Below, piece by piece: positions 28,511-36,677 of a stretch of 64,000 bases of DNA. This DNA comes from Flavobacterium sp. Leaf82 (GTDB lineage Bacteria; Bacteroidota; Bacteroidia; Flavobacteriales; Flavobacteriaceae): assembly GCF_001422725.1 (NCBI RefSeq), contig NZ_LMMA01000023.1, positions 275,593 through 339,592 of the forward strand. The letters are read 5' to 3'. The notes below the pieces were generated by a model. It was not told the DNA's origin, made no database searches, and was given only the letters and a program-made list of their open reading frames with translations. A program made the translations under genes and the position numbers. Every line of letters starts with the position of its first letter. Position 1 is the stretch's first letter.

Positions 28511-28888
28511 ATGGAAGAAATCTTAAATCAATACACAACAGTTCACCCAAATGAGGCAACAATTTGGTTCAAAGCCGGAAAAGTAGAAGATTTCCCAACC
28601 AATCGTGGCGGCTGCATTAAATACAAAAACAAACAAATTGCGATTTTCAATTTTGCGCGTCGCAACGAATGGTACGCTTGCCAAAATGCCTGTCCGCATA
28701 AAATGGAAATGGTTCTGGCTAGAGGAATGACAGGATCTACGGATGATATCCCGAAAATTGCCTGCCCAATGCATAAAAAAACCTTTTCGCTAGTGGATGG
28801 TTCAAATTTAAACGGGGACGATTTCAAAATAGCAACTTATCCGATTAAAGTTATTGAAAACGAAGTATTTGTAGGTTTTCTAGATTAG
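28511..28888 (+). CDS. nirD: Nitrite reductase small subunit NirD
   Basis: This 125-residue Rieske-fold protein is the partner of NirB. I place the start at 28511 (MEEILNQYTTVHPNEATIWF). The longer open frame upstream reads through repeat sequence. The motif region is CPHKMEMVLARGMTGSTDDI, then ACPMHKKTFSLVDGSNLNG. Only some cluster ligands are present (C..H and C..H pairs: CQNACPHK, CPMHKK), so a [2Fe-2S] centre is possible but uncertain, since many NirD proteins lack it. It is separated from nirB by a repeat. Confidence 0.9.
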   Translation: MEEILNQYTTVHPNEATIWFKAGKVEDFPTNRGGCIKYKNKQIAIFNFARRNEWYACQNACPHKMEMVLARGMTGSTDDIPKIACPMHKKTFSLVDGSNLNGDDFKIATYPIKVIENEVFVGFLD

Positions 28889-28901
28889 AATTTTAAGAGG
28901 G

Positions 28902-28955
28902 AAGAAACAAGAAGCAAGATGATAAAAGTTTTTCAAGTCTTGCTTCTTGCTTCTT
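28902..28955 (+). terminator. Hairpin after nirD
   Basis: AAGAAACAAGAAGCAAGA (28902-28919) pairs with TCTTGCTTCTTGCTTCTT (28938-28955), with one mismatch in 18 bp. It starts 13 nt after the nirD stop and probably ends the nirBD transcript. It could also be a mobile palindrome. Confidence 0.65.
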
Positions 28956-28984
28956 TCATCTCACTTTCGACTTTTCTACTAATT

Positions 28985-28996
28985 TACGTATCTTTG
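28985..28996 (+). promoter_or_regulatory. Promoter of the DUF4202 gene
   Basis: TACGTATCTTTG contains a -7 match TATCTTTG (28989-28996) preceded by TACG. This resembles the operator half-site TACTTA found at the same place in other nitrate promoters of this window. The upstream half is not recognisable. Confidence 0.45.
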
Positions 28997-29018
28997 AAAT
29001 TCTATTATCCAACCAAAA

Positions 29019-29603
29019 ATGACTACACCTTTTCAAAAAGCAAGCGAATGGATTGATGCTGAAAACGCTCAGGATCCGAATATCGAAATCGATCAAAATA
29101 CCGAATATCCAAAAGAATTATTGTACTCGAACCGAATGTACGAGAGACTCATGCAATTTGAACCTGAAGCTTCAGAACAAATTCAGATTGCCTCAAAAGC
29201 CCAACATATTTGCCGATGGAAAGTGGCTCGCGAATCTTACCCAATGGATCGCGTAGGATATTTGAGATGGAGAGAAGATCTTAAAAAATTTCACGCCAAA
29301 ACTACTGCCGAAATCTTAGAAAAAGCAGGATACAATCAGGACTTTATTGATCGTGTTTCTTTTTTGATCGAAAAGAAACTACTAAAAAAAGATGCCGAAA
29401 CACAACTTCTTGAAGACATTATTTGTTTGGTATTTTTAGAATATTACTTAGATCCTTTTGTACACAAACACGATGATGAAAAACTAAAAAACATCATCAA
29501 AAAAACCTGGGATAAAATGTCTGACAAAGGACATCAGGAAGCTTTGAAAATCAACTATTCAGAAGAAAACTTAAATTTGATAAAAGCTTCTTTGGGATTG
29601 TAA
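29019..29603 (+). CDS. DUF4202 domain protein
   Basis: This 194-residue soluble protein has no signal or membrane segment. Conserved-looking features are AQHICRWKVARESYPMDRVG, YLRWREDLKKFHAKTTAEIL and LLEDIICLVFLEYYL. His, Arg and Asp/Glu are spaced in a way that recalls HD-type metal phosphohydrolases. DUF4202 genes are often near nitrite reductase genes, as here (130 nt after nirD). The function is not established, but a role in nitrogen assimilation is likely from context and promoter similarity. Confidence 0.8.
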   Translation: MTTPFQKASEWIDAENAQDPNIEIDQNTEYPKELLYSNRMYERLMQFEPEASEQIQIASKAQHICRWKVARESYPMDRVGYLRWREDLKKFHAKTTAEILEKAGYNQDFIDRVSFLIEKKLLKKDAETQLLEDIICLVFLEYYLDPFVHKHDDEKLKNIIKKTWDKMSDKGHQEALKINYSEENLNLIKASLGL

Positions 29604-29672
29604 TTTGATTTTGACATGAATAAGCCAAAAGCGAATTATATTTTCCGCTAAAAAGACAAACATTATCTTCGA

Positions 29673-31478
29673 ATGAAAAAAAGCAATCAGGAAGCTGCAG
29701 ATAAAATCACTTTCAAAAATTTACGCCGTTGGTATTTTTTTGCACTTTGGACTATTGCTATAACCGTTATTTTAAGTCAGATTTTGGTTCAGTATAATCT
29801 GAAACAGCAATTAAATGATTCTAAAATCATCAATATTTCCGGTAAACAAAGAATGTTAAGCCAGAAAATTGTCAAAGAAGTGCTGATTTTAAATTATGTT
29901 TCGGATACTATTTCACAAAAACAAATTTCGCATTTAAACAACGTTTTACAACTTTGGAAAACAACTCAAAATGCACTTGAAAATGGCAATGATAGTTTGG
30001 CTTTTCCAAAAGAAAAAAGCGAAACCCTCAATAAATTGTATCAGGAAATTAATCCGGTTTTCAGCATTATCAGTCAATCAACCGATTCTTTTCTTTTAAA
30101 TTTAAAACAAAAAAACAAGGTATCAGAAAATCAAAAAATGGTTCAGATTATTCTAAAAAACGAAGGCGTTTTTCTTTCGAAAATGAATCAAATAGTGAGT
30201 CAGTATGATATTGAAGCGCACGAAAAAGTAACCGAACAACGCAAAATAGAATATTGGATTTTTGCCTTTACACTTTTTGTTTTGTTAATGGAGTTTTTCT
30301 TTATTTTTAAACCTACCAATAAAAAAATCGAGAAGCTAATTGCCAAACTTTTATCATCCGAAAAGAAAGCTTTGAAACTCGCCTATGACACAGAAATTAT
30401 TAGTGAAATAAAAGAAAATTCGGTAAAAGAATTAAAATCCCTTAATTACGCCATGGAAAATACGCTGCTTTATTGCCGTATTGCGCCTGATGGTTCGATT
30501 ATACATATTGGAGAAAAATTTGCCAAGCTATTAAACTATACCCGCTTTTCATCCAACAAAAAATTCTCTGAAGTTCTAACAACTGACGAGAAAGAACAAA
30601 TCAATATCGACCGAATTATCTTTGAGAAACATCGAAGTGGCTGGCAAGGCGAAATTAAAATAATTAATAAAGAAGCACAGACTTTTTGGCTCGACTTATC
30701 GATGGTTCCGGTAACGATTAAAAAAGAAGAATCAGAGCTTTTAATTATTTGTTTTAACATTACGGAACGCAAAAAAGCACAACGGGAAGTAGAACGTCTG
30801 AATATTGAAAACAGTACCGAAAAAATCAATCAGCAAAAGGTCATTTCAAGTAAAATTGTTGAAAATCAGGAAAATGAGCAAAACCGAATCGCTAAAGAAA
30901 TTCACGACGGAATTGGGCAAATGCTTACTGGTTTAAAGTTTAGTTTAGAAAGCATCAATCTCGATGACAGAGAAAAATCAGCTCAAAAAATCGAATATCT
31001 CAAGAAATTATCGCTTGATATTATCAAAGGTGTCCGCACGGCAACTTTCAATTTAATGCCACCGGAATTGAGCGATCATGGCATTGTTTCTTCTCTGGCA
31101 AAGCTTACTCAGGAACTTTCCAAACTAACCGGAAAAGAAATTCTGTTTTATAACAAAACCGACTTTAATCAGCGTTTAGATTCTTTAATCGAAATTAATA
31201 TTTACCGCCTTACTCAGGAAGCGATCAATAATGCGATCAAATATGCAGAGTCATCACACATTATTGTGCAGCTTTCGCACAGCAATACTTTGTTGAGTAT
31301 TATTGTCGACGACAACGGAAAAGGCTTTGATATTCATGCTGTTGATAAAAAACGCAACAGCGAATCCGGAATGGGATTATTGTTTATGAAAGAAAGAATT
31401 CAATACGTAAACGGTCGTGTTTTTATCAATTCTATTCCGGGAGAAGGAACCAGAATTACTTTTAATATTCCTATTTGA
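29673..31478 (+). CDS. NarX-like sensor histidine kinase with PilJ-type sensor domain
   Basis: This 601-residue inner-membrane kinase has TM1 at about residues 22-44. A periplasmic sensor domain has the P-box-like NISGKQRMLSQKIVKEVL (about 54-71), which resembles the nitrate-binding region of NarX/NarQ and PilJ. TM2 is at about 195-215. A PAS-like domain follows (280-375), then HisKA_3 with the phospho-accepting His in NRIAKEIHDGIGQMLTGLKF (near 410). The HATPase domain has QEAINNAIKYA and DDNGKGFD. A nitrate or nitrite signal is likely. The probable partner regulator starts 700 nt downstream. Confidence 0.88.
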   Translation: MKKSNQEAADKITFKNLRRWYFFALWTIAITVILSQILVQYNLKQQLNDSKIINISGKQRMLSQKIVKEVLILNYVSDTISQKQISHLNNVLQLWKTTQNALENGNDSLAFPKEKSETLNKLYQEINPVFSIISQSTDSFLLNLKQKNKVSENQKMVQIILKNEGVFLSKMNQIVSQYDIEAHEKVTEQRKIEYWIFAFTLFVLLMEFFFIFKPTNKKIEKLIAKLLSSEKKALKLAYDTEIISEIKENSVKELKSLNYAMENTLLYCRIAPDGSIIHIGEKFAKLLNYTRFSSNKKFSEVLTTDEKEQINIDRIIFEKHRSGWQGEIKIINKEAQTFWLDLSMVPVTIKKEESELLIICFNITERKKAQREVERLNIENSTEKINQQKVISSKIVENQENEQNRIAKEIHDGIGQMLTGLKFSLESINLDDREKSAQKIEYLKKLSLDIIKGVRTATFNLMPPELSDHGIVSSLAKLTQELSKLTGKEILFYNKTDFNQRLDSLIEINIYRLTQEAINNAIKYAESSHIIVQLSHSNTLLSIIVDDNGKGFDIHAVDKKRNSESGMGLLFMKERIQYVNGRVFINSIPGEGTRITFNIPI

Positions 31479-32175
31479 GAATTAGAAAATTAGAGAATAT
31501 GTCAATTAGATAATTAACGCACATAAACCTAACAGGTTTTAAAACCTAAAAATCATTATCTCATTTTCAAATTATCTAATTATCTAATTATCTCATTTAT
31601 TTGGGCGAGCCACCATCGCGATAAGAGGGCTAATTTTCTTTGCGCTTATTCGCCCTCTTATCGCAATGCTGTCGGGCTGTACGCGCTACTTCGGTAGCCA
31701 GCTCCCATCCCTCTCGCGGACAATCTTTTCCAGAAGATGAATTAGGTTATAATACCACTTTTTAAATTTTTAAAGCACTATTTGTTATCCTGAGCGAAGT
31801 CGAAGGACCGCAATCAAAATCACTATTCTTTGTCGATTTCCGAGTGTGATTTCTCGTTCCTCGAAATGACAAAGTTTGTGTAAAACTTTGGCAAAGTTTA
31901 CACAAGAACATCCTCAATCTTGTCATCCTGAGCGAAGTCGAAGGAACGCTATCAAAATCACTAATCTTTGTCGATTCCCGAGTGTGATTTCTCGTTCCTC
32001 GAAATGACAAACTTTGTCAAAAAGCTCAGCCTGACAATTCGAAACTTAATTTTTTAATGAAATTTTAATATTAGAATCTGAAATTTTATAGATTTCAAAT
32101 ATAAAAATTACGTATATTAGCGTCTTTTTTATAGATGAATATACGTAAATATCCAAAATAAAACTTAAGTAAATT
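31479..32175. repeat. 697-nt repeat-filled spacer between kinase and regulator
   Basis: Three blocks are visible. At 31480-31600 there are A/T-rich ..AATTAGAAAATTAG../..CTAATTATCTAATTA.. inverted segments. At 31611-31726 a 13-bp perfect stem (GCGATAAGAGGGC at 31618-31630, partner at 31652-31664) is followed by GTCGGGCTGTACGCGCTACT. At 31784-31875 and 31921-32011 are two direct copies of an approximately 90-bp unit (CATCCTGAGCGAAGTCGAAG.. to ..GTTCCTCGAAATGACAAA). No gene is supported. Short open frames here are translations of the repeats. Confidence 0.7.
32108..32148 (+). promoter_or_regulatory. Inverted TTACGTATA pair upstream of the response regulator
   Basis: TTACGTATA (32108-32116) and TATACGTAA (32140-32148) are a perfect inverted pair with a 23-nt spacer. 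The first overlaps a weak -7 box TATATTAG (32113-32120). The regulator ATG is at 32176. It may be an autoregulatory site. Confidence 0.45.
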
Positions 32176-32835
32176 ATGAGTAATATCATTCGTGTAGTAT
32201 TGGCAGATGATCATGTTTTTGTAAGAGATGGAATTAAATCATTACTTGAAAACGAAGCAAATATCGAGGTTGCAGGCGAAGCTATTGATGGTGCAGATGC
32301 TCTTGAAGTGGTTGCAGCCAGCAAACCAGATTTACTTATAGTAGATATTCGTATGCCAAACTTAACCGGTATTGAGGTAGTAGAAAAACTTAGAAGCGAA
32401 AATAATAACGTAAAGATCATCATGCTTTCTATGCACGAATCTGAAGAATACGTATTAAAGTCCATAAAAGCAGGAGCCGATGGTTATTTATTAAAAGGCT
32501 CAAGCAAAGAAGAATTTCTAAAAGCTTTGCATACGGTTGCTGCCGGCGGAAAATATTTTAGTGGCGATATCTCCTCTATATTAATTAGTCAATTAACAAA
32601 CGCATCCACATCATTAGAACCTAAACAAAATTTGGGCGAAGAAATGATGATTACCAAAAGAGAAAAAGAAATCCTTGCCCTTTTATTATCCGGAAAAGGA
32701 AACAAAGAAATCGCCGAAGCTCTTGATATCAGTAAGCGTACTGCCGAAGTACATCGTTTTAACCTGATGAAAAAGTTAAAAGTAAAAAACTTGATGGAAC
32801 TCTCTAATAAAGCAACTGAATATTCTTTATTATAA
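32176..32835 (+). CDS. NarL/FixJ-family response regulator
   Basis: This 219-residue two-component regulator has a receiver domain at residues 4-120. The acidic pocket is ADDH (11-12), the phospho-acceptor is Asp57 in LLIVDIRMP, Thr/Ser is in IIMLSMHES, and Lys is in LLKGSSKEEF. The C-terminal LuxR-type helix-turn-helix (about 155-215) reads TKREKEILALLLSGKGNKEI, then SKRTAEVHRFNLMKKL. It is most likely the partner of the NarX-like kinase upstream. A perfect palindrome starts at its stop codon and lies before narK1, a plausible target. Confidence 0.9.
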   Translation: MSNIIRVVLADDHVFVRDGIKSLLENEANIEVAGEAIDGADALEVVAASKPDLLIVDIRMPNLTGIEVVEKLRSENNNVKIIMLSMHESEEYVLKSIKAGADGYLLKGSSKEEFLKALHTVAAGGKYFSGDISSILISQLTNASTSLEPKQNLGEEMMITKREKEILALLLSGKGNKEIAEALDISKRTAEVHRFNLMKKLKVKNLMELSNKATEYSLL

Positions 32836-32856
32836 ATTACGTATTAATACGTAATT
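32835..32856. promoter_or_regulatory. 22-bp perfect palindrome before narK1
   Basis: The sequence is self-complementary over 22 bp and contains TACGTA twice, at 32838 and 32848, 10 bp apart. It lies 75 nt upstream of the narK1 start and right at the regulator stop codon. It is a candidate binding site for the NarL-type regulator. It has no T run suited to a terminator. Confidence 0.45.
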
Positions 32857-32890
32857 ATTTTTGTAAAACTGCGTTTTAGCAGTTTTTAAC

Positions 32891-32912
32891 TAAGTTATAG
32901 TACTTATTTTTA
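32891..32912 (+). promoter_or_regulatory. narK1 promoter with 16-bp operator
   Basis: TAAGTTATAGTACTTA (32891-32906) matches the operator found before nirB, the fused nitrate reductase gene and moeA. It overlaps a -7-like box TATTTTTA (32905-32912). The ATG is only 18 nt further, so the leader would be very short. Confidence 0.55.
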
Positions 32913-32930
32913 TCAAAAAATATAAGTGCT

Positions 32931-34409
32931 ATGAAAACTACAAATTCATTATCTCAATCTCACAGAATTTTAATTTTGAACACATTGGCTTTTACAGTGT
33001 GTTTTGCGTGCTGGACATTAAACGGTGTTTTAGTTACCTTTTTAGTCGATAACGGAATTTTCCATTGGAGCGTTGTTCAGGTTGGGTGGCTTCTGGGTAT
33101 TCCAATACTAACAGGTTCTGTTATGCGCCTGCCAATTGGAATTCTAACCGATAAATTTGGCGGAAAATATGTTTTTTCACTTTTGCTTCTCCTCTGCTCG
33201 ATTCCGTTATTCCTTCTTCCTTATGCTGACAGTTTTTTTATGTTTGCCTTATTGAGTTTTTTCTTCGGAATGGTAGGAACAAGCTTTGCAGTAGGAATTG
33301 GTTATACTTCGATCTGGTATCCAAAAGAATGGCAAGGACGCGCTCTGGGAATTTTTGGGATGGGAAATGCCGGCGCGGCAATAACAACCTTTTTGGCTCC
33401 TTCTCTATTAAATCATTTCTCTGTTGACGACCCTCAAAATGGCTGGAAAATATTGCCTGTTATTTATGCAATTTCTTTGTTGGTAATTGGCGTTGCCTTT
33501 TTGATTTTTGCTAAAAACAAAAAAATAGAAAATAACACAAAAAGTGTTTATCAAATGCTTACTTCCTTAAAATCAGCAAGAGTCTGGCGTTTTGGAGCGT
33601 ATTACTTTTTAGTCTTCGGATGTTTTGTTGCGTATTCGCAATGGTTATTACCTAATTTTATGAACGTTTATCAAACCAGTCTGGTAATGGGTGGTTTGTT
33701 CGCAACACTTTTTAGTTTACCATCCGGAGTAATCAGAGCGTTTGGAGGGTACTTATCAGATAAATTTGGAGCCAGAAAAGTGATGTATTGGGTTTTAAGT
33801 TCATCAGTAATTTTAAGTGCTTTATTAATGATTCCCAAAATGGAAATTACCACTACAGGTCCGGGTGTTTTAGCAACTAAAAAAGGAACTGTAACTGCTA
33901 TATCAAACAATACAATTAAAATTGGAGAAACCGATTTTACAGTTGCCCAAAAGAAAGAAAACCTCAGCGAAAGCAGTATTTTTCCAACAAGTACATCCTG
34001 GCAGCAAGTTGTAGTATCACAAAATCAAACAGTGAAGAAAAAGGAATTACTCGCAAAAGGAATTACAGTAATTAAATTTGATGCGAATATGTGGGTTTTT
34101 CTGGTTTTGGTAATTCTAATCGGGATTTCATGGGGAATTGGAAAAGCTGCTGTTTACAAACATATTCCTGAATATTTCCCTACTGAAGTTGGAGTCGTTG
34201 GCGGAATGGTTGGCATGATTGGGGGACTCGGAGGTTTTTTTGGTCCAATAATTTTTGGATATTTACTCACTGCAACCGGAATTTGGTCCAGTTCATGGAT
34301 TTTCATATTAGTGTTTTCAGCAATTTGTTTGATTTGGATGCATTATACAATCACAAAAATGATGAATGTGAAACAACCCAAATTATCTAAGCTCATTGAT
34401 ACACAATAA
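32931..34409 (+). CDS. narK: NarK-type nitrate/nitrite MFS transporter
   Basis: This 492-residue inner-membrane transporter has twelve expected helices. The opening LSQSHRILILNTLAFTVCFA, GYTSIWYPKEWQGRALGIFG and the nitrate-signature-like GMGNAGAAITTFLAPSLL and GIGKAAVYKHIPEYFP segments are typical of NarK. Between helices (about residues 303-383) is an extra soluble insert with GVLATKKGTVTAISNNTIKI, also present in the paralogue at 61019-62494. It probably imports nitrate for the assimilatory enzymes. The porin gene follows 97 nt later. Confidence 0.93.
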   Translation: MKTTNSLSQSHRILILNTLAFTVCFACWTLNGVLVTFLVDNGIFHWSVVQVGWLLGIPILTGSVMRLPIGILTDKFGGKYVFSLLLLLCSIPLFLLPYADSFFMFALLSFFFGMVGTSFAVGIGYTSIWYPKEWQGRALGIFGMGNAGAAITTFLAPSLLNHFSVDDPQNGWKILPVIYAISLLVIGVAFLIFAKNKKIENNTKSVYQMLTSLKSARVWRFGAYYFLVFGCFVAYSQWLLPNFMNVYQTSLVMGGLFATLFSLPSGVIRAFGGYLSDKFGARKVMYWVLSSSVILSALLMIPKMEITTTGPGVLATKKGTVTAISNNTIKIGETDFTVAQKKENLSESSIFPTSTSWQQVVVSQNQTVKKKELLAKGITVIKFDANMWVFLVLVILIGISWGIGKAAVYKHIPEYFPTEVGVVGGMVGMIGGLGGFFGPIIFGYLLTATGIWSSSWIFILVFSAICLIWMHYTITKMMNVKQPKLSKLIDTQ

Positions 34410-34441
34410 ATTAAAAACAAATTCAATCAAAAAAAATAAAA

Positions 34442-34485
34442 ATGATTTTTATCATGCATGATGGAGTATTTTTCTTATAAATTTA
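34442..34485 (+). promoter_or_regulatory. FNR-type site and promoter of the porin gene
   Basis: ATGATTTTTATCAT (34442-34455) fits the FNR/CRP core TGAT-N4-ATCA. The candidate -7 box TAAATTTA begins at 34478, 29.5 bp from the site centre. This is the spacing of a class II activator site and is identical to that before the respiratory cluster at 62556-62600. Confidence 0.6.
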
Positions 34486-34506
34486 CACCCATTTAAAAAA
34501 CCAATT

Positions 34507-35769
34507 ATGAAAAAGTTAAAAATAATTCTGTTTTTAGTATTAGTGGGGATAAGCTTTGATATTCAGGCGCAGGAACTGGATGTAAATTTACAGATCAGAC
34601 CACGTTTTGAATACCGCAACGGATATAAAACACTGATTCCTGAGGGTCAGGAAGGAACATCACAAATTTCGCAACGTTCCCGATTAAACTTTAATTACAA
34701 ACAAGATCAATTAACTGTAAAATTAACTTTCCAGAATACCAGAACGTGGGGAGACGTGCCAACAACTGCAACCGCAGATAAAAATGGTGTGGCCGTTTTT
34801 GAAGCATGGGCACAATATGATCTAACTGAAAAATGGAGCGCGAGAATGGGACGTCAGGTGCTTTCGTACGATAATCAACGTATTATGGGAGAAATGGACT
34901 GGGGACAACAAGGTCAAAGCCATGATGCATTGCTGGTTTCTTTTCACCCAAAAAACCATCAGCTGGATATGGGATTAGCCTACAACTCAACTGCCGAAAA
35001 CACTTTTCAGACTCCATATACTGTAGCTAATTATAAAGCCATGCAATATGCCTGGTATCATACTACAGTAAGTGATTTAGGTGTAAGTTTATTGCTTCTT
35101 AACACAGGATATGAATATGCAAATCCGGAGACAAAATTATTAGTAGATTACAAACAGACTTTTGGAACATATCTAACTTATAAAACTGCAAAAATCGACA
35201 GTAACTTAAGCTTTTACGGTCAAACCGGAAAAAGCACAGACAGACAAGTAAGTGCATGGAATGCGGCATTAAACGTAGGATATAATGTAACAGATTCATT
35301 TAAGGCCGGTCTGGGTTATGAATTTCTATCCGGAAAAGATACAAACGACGGCAGTACAGTAATTAAATCTTTTAACCCAATCTTTGGAACCAATCATGGT
35401 TTTAATGGTTACATGGATTATTTTTATGTTGGAAATCACTTAAACAGTGTAGGTTTGCAAGATGCTTTTCTTAAACTGAACTACAACGTAAAAAAATGGC
35501 AATTTGCTTTGATTCCGCATGTTTTCTTGTCTGCTGCTGATGTCGTAACACCTTTAAATGAAAAAATGGATTCTTATTTAGGAACTGAGGTTGACTTTAC
35601 TGCCGGATTTAATTTCAAAAAAGAAATCACGCTTACCGGAGGTTATTCTCAAATGTTTGGCACTAAAACTTTAGAGTTTTTAAAAGCTCCCGGAGATGCC
35701 GGTCATACTAACAATTGGGCATGGTTAATGATTTCTGTTAATCCTAGAATTTTCACCTGGAAGAAATAG
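34507..35769 (+). CDS. Alginate-export-family outer-membrane porin
   Basis: This 420-residue beta-barrel has a signal peptide (MKKLKIILFLVLVGISFDIQ, AQ at the cleavage site). Alternating strands run through the protein, including RSRLNFNYKQDQLTVKLTFQ, WSARMGRQVLSYDNQRIMG, and a terminal MISVNPRIFTWKK strand. These features match AlgE-type (DUF1302-like) porins. Its place directly after narK1 and its FNR-type promoter suggest a nitrate/nitrite outer-membrane channel. Actual alginate transport is unlikely here, as no alginate genes are nearby. Confidence 0.8.
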   Translation: MKKLKIILFLVLVGISFDIQAQELDVNLQIRPRFEYRNGYKTLIPEGQEGTSQISQRSRLNFNYKQDQLTVKLTFQNTRTWGDVPTTATADKNGVAVFEAWAQYDLTEKWSARMGRQVLSYDNQRIMGEMDWGQQGQSHDALLVSFHPKNHQLDMGLAYNSTAENTFQTPYTVANYKAMQYAWYHTTVSDLGVSLLLLNTGYEYANPETKLLVDYKQTFGTYLTYKTAKIDSNLSFYGQTGKSTDRQVSAWNAALNVGYNVTDSFKAGLGYEFLSGKDTNDGSTVIKSFNPIFGTNHGFNGYMDYFYVGNHLNSVGLQDAFLKLNYNVKKWQFALIPHVFLSAADVVTPLNEKMDSYLGTEVDFTAGFNFKKEITLTGGYSQMFGTKTLEFLKAPGDAGHTNNWAWLMISVNPRIFTWKK

Positions 35770-35798
35770 CGTTTTCCTAAAATATAGTACTATAATTT

Positions 35799-35834
35799 TA
35801 CCCTTTTTCTCATTTCGAAAAAGGGTATTTTTTT
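35799..35834 (+). terminator. Terminator after the porin gene
   Basis: TACCCTTTTTC / GAAAAAGGGTA forms an 11-bp stem with a 7-nt loop and is followed by seven T. It ends the narK1-porin region. Confidence 0.9.
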
Positions 35835-35960
35835 ATGTATACAGTAAAGCTTTTTATGTTTTAATTTGGGGTATATTTGATATAGGATTTATCCTTTTTC
35901 TTCGTTAATCAAACTCCCGACCCAATTGGACTCTGTTAACCGTATAAACAACATATCCCA

Positions 35961-36674
35961 ATGAAAATCATAGCTTGGAATTGTAATATGGCGTTCAGAA
36001 AAAAAGCCGAATTTATTTTGGCTTTCAATCCTGATATTGCTGTAATTTCTGAGTGTGAAAGTCCTGAAAAACTTAAATTCCCTGACACCATACAATTACC
36101 AACAGATATGCTGTGGTACGGAACAAACCCGCATAAAGGACTTGGCGTTTTCTCCTATAGCGATTATCGATTTGAATTATTGGATTGTCATAACCCAAAT
36201 TTCAAAAATATTTTGCCCATTGCTGTTACTGGCGGTAAAGTAGATTTTACCTTATTTGCCGTTTGGGCGAATAATCCCGGAGATAAAGATGGAGCTTATG
36301 TCACTCAGGTCTGGAAAGCCATTAACTTTTATGAAGATCTGATTAAAGAAACAGGAACGATTTTAATTGGCGATTTTAATAGCAATACGATTTGGGACAA
36401 ACCACGACGAGAAGGAAATCATTCAACTGTTGTGGACAAATTAGGATCAAAAAAGATTTTTAGTACTTATCATAAATATTACAACCAAATTCAGGGAAAA
36501 GAACAACATCCAACTCTATATATGTATCGGCATGAAAACAAGCCTTATCATCTTGACTACTGTTTTGCATCAAATGATTTCATTGAAACTTTAGAAAGTG
36601 TAGCAATAGGAAGTTATCAGGATTGGACTTTGCACAGCGATCATAAACCTTTAATAATTAAATTCAATATATAA
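35961..36674 (+). CDS. Endonuclease/exonuclease/phosphatase-family protein
   Basis: This 237-residue EEP-fold hydrolase shows metal and catalytic motifs in order: AWNCNMAFRKKA (Asn), AVISECESP (Glu), LIGDFNSNTIWD (Asp and Asn), and a terminal LHSDHKPLIIKF (Asp-His). There is no signal peptide, so it is cytosolic. Substrates in this superfamily include DNA, phosphoinositides and nucleotides, and none can be chosen here. The disrupted methyltransferase gene starts 3 nt after its stop, implying a common transcript. Confidence 0.85.
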   Translation: MKIIAWNCNMAFRKKAEFILAFNPDIAVISECESPEKLKFPDTIQLPTDMLWYGTNPHKGLGVFSYSDYRFELLDCHNPNFKNILPIAVTGGKVDFTLFAVWANNPGDKDGAYVTQVWKAINFYEDLIKETGTILIGDFNSNTIWDKPRREGNHSTVVDKLGSKKIFSTYHKYYNQIQGKEQHPTLYMYRHENKPYHLDYCFASNDFIETLESVAIGSYQDWTLHSDHKPLIIKFNI

Positions 36675-36677
36675 ACT

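Noticed and set aside
31762..32010. Open frame on the minus strand inside the repeats
   Set aside because: It is the translation of the two direct repeats (FRGTRNHTRESTK appears twice) and has no gene features.
31784..32011. Possible CRISPR array
   Set aside because: There are only two long units, each internally palindromic, with one spacer and no cas genes. They are dispersed intergenic repeats.
34507..35769. Alginate exporter as the function
   Set aside because: No alginate synthesis genes are nearby. The family name is structural, and the context is nitrate transport.
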